This document shows positions 5,215 through 8,824 of a DNA stretch of 8,824 nucleotides, one piece after another. The stretch covers positions 1-8,824 of the forward strand of contig JABFXT010000636.1 in assembly GCA_013361595.1 (NCBI GenBank), in the 5' to 3' direction. Numbering within the stretch: the stretch's first letter is position 1; the number at the start of each line of letters is the position of its first letter. Source of the DNA: Nocardia sp. Its GTDB lineage: Bacteria; Actinomycetota; Actinomycetes; Mycobacteriales; Mycobacteriaceae. Under the pieces are notes generated by a model that was not told the origin of the DNA, did no database searches, and saw only the letters and a program-made list of their open reading frames with translations. The translations under genes and the position numbers were made by a program.

Positions 5215-7011
5215 TCAGGGCAACGGGATGAACTCCACGCTGTCGTCGTCCCGGGCTCCCGGCGCCACCACGACCAGACCGTCCCGGTCGACGATACCGC
5301 CCAGGTGGGCGGTGCGGATCGCGGGATCGCCGATCCATCCGCCGTCGTCGCTGTACCGGGCGGGCACGATCCGGGCCACCGGGCCGGAGATCTCGGCCGC
5401 ATTGCGCAGTGGTCCGGTGGCGCGGCGCCGGGCCGGGGCGCCGGTACGGCCGTCGACGATCGCGGGCACCAGGGCCAGCATTGTGGCGATCGCCGCGTAG
5501 GGGTTGCCGGGGAGGCCGAGAACTGTCGTTGCCGAGAGCAGTTCGGCGACGACGGTGGATCCGCCCGGACGCAGGGCCAGCCGGGGGACCAGGAGATGGC
5601 CCGCGCAACGGTCGAGGGCGCCGCGGAGCTGATCGGCCGCGCCGCCGCCGGTGGCGCCGACCACGACCAGTAGATCGCAGTCGGTCGCGGTGGCCAGGAC
5701 TTCGTCGAAACCGTGGGCGGTATCGCGGAGATGGACCTGATCGATCACCGGGACGCCGTGGGCCGCCAGCAGATCGGGCAGGATCGGGCCGATCGAGTCA
5801 CGGGTCTGACCCGCCTGCAGGGGGCCGCTGCTGCGGATCTCGTCGCCGGTCATCACGATCCGGGTGCGGACCGGACCGCGTACGGCGGCGGTGGTGACCT
5901 CCACCGCGGCCGCCGCGGACACGAGCGCAGTGGTCACCGGGGTTCCCGCCGCGGCGATTTCGTCGCCCGGGGCGCGGTCCTCACCGCGCCGGCGGATATC
6001 GGAGCGCAGGGGGGCGTCCGGCAGCCGGTACAGGCGGACGGTATCGGTCCGGGTGAATTCGTCGCGCAGCACCCGGGTCGTGCCCTCGGGGACCTGTGCT
6101 CCGGTGGCGATGCGCACCGCCTCGCCCGGGTGCAGCCCATCGGGACGCCGGCCACCGGCGAACCCGATATCGGCGCGCAGATTCCACGGGCCGTCGCCGG
6201 CCACCGCGTAACCGTCCATGGCCGAGACGTCGAAGCGGGGGAGTGCTTCGCCGGCCACCAGCGGTGCGGCCAAGGCGGCGCCCCGGACTCGGCGCAGTTC
6301 CGCCGGCCGTTCGGGAAGCCGGGTGAGGCGGTCACGCAGTATGTCCCGGGCCCGGTCCAGCGGGATCGGGTCGGGATCCGCCGGTGGGCCCGGCCGGGTC
6401 GGCCCGGCTCCGCCGCGAACCCCGTTCGCCGGTGTATCGAACGCGGCGCGTGCCGCATCGATCTCGCCGGGGGTATCGCAGTCGTCGACACCGGGCAGCG
6501 TGACGATATTCGTGCGGAGCGGGACCAGGGCCTTCATCGGCTGATTGATCACGGTCTCCAGTTCGCGGAGCCGGGCCACCAGCGACTCGGTCCGCCACAC
6601 ACCGATGAGGTACTGGGGGCGCCCCGAGCTGTCGGCGGCGAACACCGCATCGAAATCGGCGCGGTGCCGTAGTAATTCGCTGATCGCGGTATCGGTGAGG
6701 AAGGGCAGGTCGGCGGCGAGGATCACGATATGAGCGGCCGGACCCGCACCGAGCGTGGTGATTCCGGCGGCGACTGCCGCCACCGGGCCCGAGCCCGGTT
6801 CCGGCTCCCGGGTCTGCAGGATATGGGTGCCGAGGTCGGGCCGGGGTGGCCCGACCACCACGGTCCGGCCGAGCGGGGCCACCGCCGCCAACGCCGTTTC
6901 CAGCATGGATCGTCCGCCCACGACCAGGCCCGGTTTGTCGACACCGCCCATACGGCTGGCCCGGCCCCCGGCGAGCACGATCACGTCCGGGGCCAGCGGA
7001 GAATTCGGCAT
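5215..7011 (-). CDS. mobA-moeA: Bifunctional MobA-MoeA fusion for molybdenum cofactor biosynthesis
   Basis: The 598-aa protein combines two steps of Mo-cofactor synthesis. Residues about 8-190 form a MobA nucleotidyltransferase (attaches GMP to the cofactor): LAGGRASRMGGVDKPG with Lys26, GSGPVAAVAAG (73-83), LAADLPFL with the metal-binding Asp101, and the QYLIGVWR strand. A Pro/Gly-rich linker (about 193-216) leads to a MoeA domain (Mo insertion): FDVSAMDGYAV (260-270), RIATGAQVPEGTTRV (300-314), VMTGDEI (386-392, Asp390), RDSIGPILPDLLAAHGV and LGLPGNPYAAI (498-508), then domain IV. The usual MoeA GGVSVG motif reads GATGGGAADQL (452-462), and the usual KPGKP reads RPGGS (481-485), so several conserved active-site positions differ. 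The ATG has no strong SD. Next to the narI relic, it probably once served a nitrate reductase and now may serve other Mo enzymes. Confidence 0.9.
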   Translation of the reverse strand: MPNSPLAPDVIVLAGGRASRMGGVDKPGLVVGGRSMLETALAAVAPLGRTVVVGPPRPDLGTHILQTREPEPGSGPVAAVAAGITTLGAGPAAHIVILAADLPFLTDTAISELLRHRADFDAVFAADSSGRPQYLIGVWRTESLVARLRELETVINQPMKALVPLRTNIVTLPGVDDCDTPGEIDAARAAFDTPANGVRGGAGPTRPGPPADPDPIPLDRARDILRDRLTRLPERPAELRRVRGAALAAPLVAGEALPRFDVSAMDGYAVAGDGPWNLRADIGFAGGRRPDGLHPGEAVRIATGAQVPEGTTRVLRDEFTRTDTVRLYRLPDAPLRSDIRRRGEDRAPGDEIAAAGTPVTTALVSAAAAVEVTTAAVRGPVRTRIVMTGDEIRSSGPLQAGQTRDSIGPILPDLLAAHGVPVIDQVHLRDTAHGFDEVLATATDCDLLVVVGATGGGAADQLRGALDRCAGHLLVPRLALRPGGSTVVAELLSATTVLGLPGNPYAAIATMLALVPAIVDGRTGAPARRRATGPLRNAAEISGPVARIVPARYSDDGGWIGDPAIRTAHLGGIVDRDGLVVVAPGARDDDSVEFIPLP

Positions 7012-7191
7012 ACGGTCATGCTATTCGCCGTCTGGGACGATGCGCGGCCGGTGGCGCCGTGTGGCCCCGGTGGCCCGGCCCGGCCCGGTGAGCCCGGCAG
7101 CGCGCCCGCGCGGACAGTCGGCGTCGGGCTCCGGATCGCATTACCCTCCAAGTGCCGGATACCGGTACCGGCCGATACGAGAGGGTCGCCT
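7012..7191. other. Divergent intergenic region between the Mo-cofactor gene and the ABC importer
   Basis: This 180-nt GC-rich stretch should hold promoters for both divergent genes. The plus-strand frame of the importer is open all the way through, including an ATG at 7018. Starting there would put about 58 residues before the signal peptide, so I treat the stretch as untranslated. I cannot assign promoter boxes with confidence; GCATTACCCT (7138-7147) is a possible but poor -10. Confidence 0.45.
7154..7172. promoter_or_regulatory. Near-perfect palindrome upstream of the importer start (candidate operator)
   Basis: GCCGG-a-TACCGGTA-CCGGC reads the same on both strands apart from one extra A at 7159. 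It lies just ahead of the GAGAGGG ribosome binding site (7179-7185) and 19 nt before the GTG start, where a repressor site or a small 5'-UTR hairpin would act. CCGG-rich palindromes arise easily by chance in this base composition, so the function is inferred only from position and symmetry. Confidence 0.35.
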
Positions 7192-8670
7192 GTGCGACAG
7201 ATGTTCCGCGGCGCGCTGCTGTTCCTGCTGCTGATACTCACCGGGGCCACTCAGCTGGGAGTGGCTGCGGCCCAGGCCCCCGACCGGCCCGTGGTCCGCG
7301 TAGGCACCGAGGGTACCTATCCGCCGTTCTCGTTCCACGATCCGCGGACCCGACAACTGACCGGATTCGATATCGAGGTGATCGAGGCGATCGCCGGCCG
7401 GGCCGGATGGGACCTCGAATTCGTCGAGACGCAATGGGACGCCATCTTTCCGGCGCTGGATTCCGGCCGGATCGATGTCATCGCCAACCAGGTCTCGGTC
7501 AACGACGAACGCCGCGGCAGATACGGGCTGTCCAGCACCTACACCTACTCCCACGGGGTGATCGTCCGCCGCACCGGTGACGAACGCATCCGGAGCACGG
7601 CCGATCTCGCCGGCCGGACCACCGCGCAGTCGAGCACCAGCAACTGGGCCCGGTTCGCCCGGGAGGCCGGGGCCGAGGTCGAGGCGGTCGAGGGGTTCGC
7701 GCAGGCCGCGGCACTGCTCACCCAGGGCCGGGTCGATGCGATCGTCAACGACAATATCGCTGTCCTCGACTATCTGGCCAGTACCGGATCCACGGATATC
7801 GAGATCGTCGCCGATGCCGGGGCGGGTACCAGTGAGCAGGTGCTCGCCTTCCGCAAGAACGACGCCGCCCTGCTCGATCAGGCGAACCGGGCGATCGCCG
7901 CCCTGGCGGCGGACGGGACGCTCACCGCTGTCTCGCAGAAGTACTTCGCCGCCGATGTCACGGTGCCCGACGGCGGCGACGCCGACCTCTCCGGCGGCCG
8001 CGGCCACCGCAGTACCTGGGAGGTGCTGCGCGGGGCGGCGTGGCCGATGTTCGTCGGGCTGGTGAAGGTGACTATCCCGCTGACCGCGCTGAGTTTCGCG
8101 ATCGGGCTGGTACTCGCACTATTGGTGGCGCTCGCGCGTATCTCGCCCTACCGGCTGCTCGCCGGTCCGGCGCGTGCGTTCATTTCCGTCATCCGCGGCA
8201 CTCCACTGCTGGTTCAGCTGTTCATCGTCTTCTACGGGCTACCCCAGATCGGCTTGAAATTCGATCCGTTCGTCGCCGCCGTAATCGCGTTCAGTCTCAA
8301 CGTGGCCGGCTACGCGGCCGAAGTGATCCGGTCGGCGATCCTGGCCGTGCCCAAAGGACAGTTCGAGGCGGCGGCGACGATCGGTCTGGGGTATGCGCAG
8401 ACACTGCGTCGCGTGATCCTCCCGCAGGCGAGCAGAACCGCGGTGCCGCCGCTGTCCAATACGCTGCTCTCGCTGCTCAAGGACACATCCCTCGGCTCGG
8501 TGGTACTGCTGACCGAACTGTTCCGGGAAGCGCAGCTCGCGGCGGCCGAGAGCAACGACTTCCTCGCGCTTTACACGTTCGCCGCGCTGTACTACTGGGT
8601 GATCTGCGTCGCCCTGTCCGCCGCGCAGAAACGACTGGAGACCCGATTCGACAGGTATGTGGCCAAATGA
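7192..8670 (+). CDS. Amino-acid ABC importer: substrate-binding protein fused to permease (probably cystine)
   Basis: The 492-aa protein fuses an extracytoplasmic binding domain to an inner-membrane permease. Residues 1-29 are a Sec signal ending AAAQA, with no lipobox Cys; tethering by the permease makes a lipid anchor unnecessary. Residues about 34-255 are a family 3 solute-binding protein close to the cystine-binding FliY/TcyA type: VGTEGTYPPFSFHD, LTGFDIEVIEAIA, ETQWDAIFPALDSGRIDVIA, NQVSVNDERR, TTAQSSTSNW and AIVNDNIAVLDYL all have FliY counterparts. After a Gly/Asp linker (260-272), residues about 280-488 are a HisM/GlnP-type permease with IRGTPLLVQLFIVFYGLPQI and the EAA coupling loop GQFEAAATIGLGYAQTLRRV, then ILPQA (389-413). 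The GTG start is set by GAGAGGG 6 nt upstream. The stop overlaps the ATPase gene as ATGA. The cystine assignment is by motif resemblance only; another polar amino acid is possible. Confidence 0.9.
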   Translation: MRQMFRGALLFLLLILTGATQLGVAAAQAPDRPVVRVGTEGTYPPFSFHDPRTRQLTGFDIEVIEAIAGRAGWDLEFVETQWDAIFPALDSGRIDVIANQVSVNDERRGRYGLSSTYTYSHGVIVRRTGDERIRSTADLAGRTTAQSSTSNWARFAREAGAEVEAVEGFAQAAALLTQGRVDAIVNDNIAVLDYLASTGSTDIEIVADAGAGTSEQVLAFRKNDAALLDQANRAIAALAADGTLTAVSQKYFAADVTVPDGGDADLSGGRGHRSTWEVLRGAAWPMFVGLVKVTIPLTALSFAIGLVLALLVALARISPYRLLAGPARAFISVIRGTPLLVQLFIVFYGLPQIGLKFDPFVAAVIAFSLNVAGYAAEVIRSAILAVPKGQFEAAATIGLGYAQTLRRVILPQASRTAVPPLSNTLLSLLKDTSLGSVVLLTELFREAQLAAAESNDFLALYTFAALYYWVICVALSAAQKRLETRFDRYVAK

Positions 8671-8824
8671 CCGACACCACCGAAAGCGGTACCGCGCCCG
8701 CCCGTATCCGGGTGCGGGGCCTGACGAAATCCTTCGGCGACCGGCAGGTCCTGCGCGGGATCGATTTCGAGTCGGCGCGCGGGACTTCGACCGTGCTGCT
8801 GGGGCCGTCCGGATCCGGTAAGAC
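8667..8824 (+). CDS. Amino-acid ABC transporter ATP-binding protein (N-terminal part, cut by window end)
   Basis: The first 52 codons of a polar amino-acid transport ATPase of the GlnQ/HisP/TcyC family are visible. After a short Thr/Ala-rich lead come IRVRGLTKSFGDRQVLRGID and the Walker A motif GPSGSGKT (last codon incomplete at the window edge). ATP hydrolysis by its dimer would drive the fused binding protein/permease encoded just before it; the ATGA overlap (8667-8670) indicates translational coupling. The Q-loop, signature and Walker B motifs lie beyond the window. Confidence 0.93.
   Translation, partial: MTDTTESGTAPARIRVRGLTKSFGDRQVLRGIDFESARGTSTVLLGPSGSGK

Noticed and set aside
6730..7191. 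Upstream extension of the importer gene, including ATG 7018
   Set aside because: The frame is open only because stops are rare at this GC content. The extension is Pro/Arg-rich, would bury the signal peptide, and overlaps mobA-moeA before 7011.

Overview
The window is strongly GC-rich, with G or C at most third codon positions, and carries an antigen-85-type mycolyltransferase-like esterase. It also has a nirD, HemD-winged-helix, sirohydrochlorin chelatase chain of the kind seen near Rv0259c/Rv0260c in Mycobacterium tuberculosis. Together these point to a mycolic-acid actinomycete of the order Mycobacteriales, most likely Nocardia or a close relative. The genus is inferred from gene content and style, not from a marker gene.

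Layout: (1) 1-2635, plus strand: a duplicated 68-nt leader unit, then nirD (small subunit of NADH nitrite reductase), a uroporphyrinogen-III-synthase-like protein fused to an OmpR-type DNA-binding domain, and a sirohydrochlorin chelatase. The three genes are joined by 4-bp ATGA overlaps, so they form one translationally coupled operon; nirB presumably lies just upstream of the window. The operon couples nitrite reductase to supply of its siroheme cofactor. (2) 2636-3003: a gene-poor spacer with a possible tiny ORF. (3) 3004-3987, plus strand: a secreted antigen-85-like esterase. (4) 3995-4723, minus strand: a secreted chymotrypsin-fold protein that keeps the catalytic His and Ser but seems to lack the Asp; it converges on the esterase. 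(5) 4724-4997: non-coding. (6) 4998-5201, plus strand: a decayed C-terminal fragment of narI, the cytochrome b subunit of respiratory nitrate reductase. (7) 5215-7011, minus strand: a MobA-MoeA fusion for molybdenum cofactor synthesis, with a divergent MoeA half. (8) 7012-7191: a divergent intergenic region with a palindrome next to the start. (9) 7192-8824, plus strand: a polar amino-acid (probably cystine) ABC importer, made of a substrate-binding/permease fusion and the start of its ATPase, cut by the window edge.

Taken together, the locus reads as a nitrate/nitrite and molybdenum/siroheme cofactor neighbourhood from which a narGHJI operon appears to have been lost, leaving the end of narI beside the Mo-cofactor gene. 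I see no complete, clearly new system. The least explained items are the tandem leader before nirD, the Cys/His-containing insertion in the chelatase, the Asp-less protease-like protein and the divergent MoeA half. I see no tRNA, rRNA, CRISPR array, insertion sequence or convincing intrinsic terminator.
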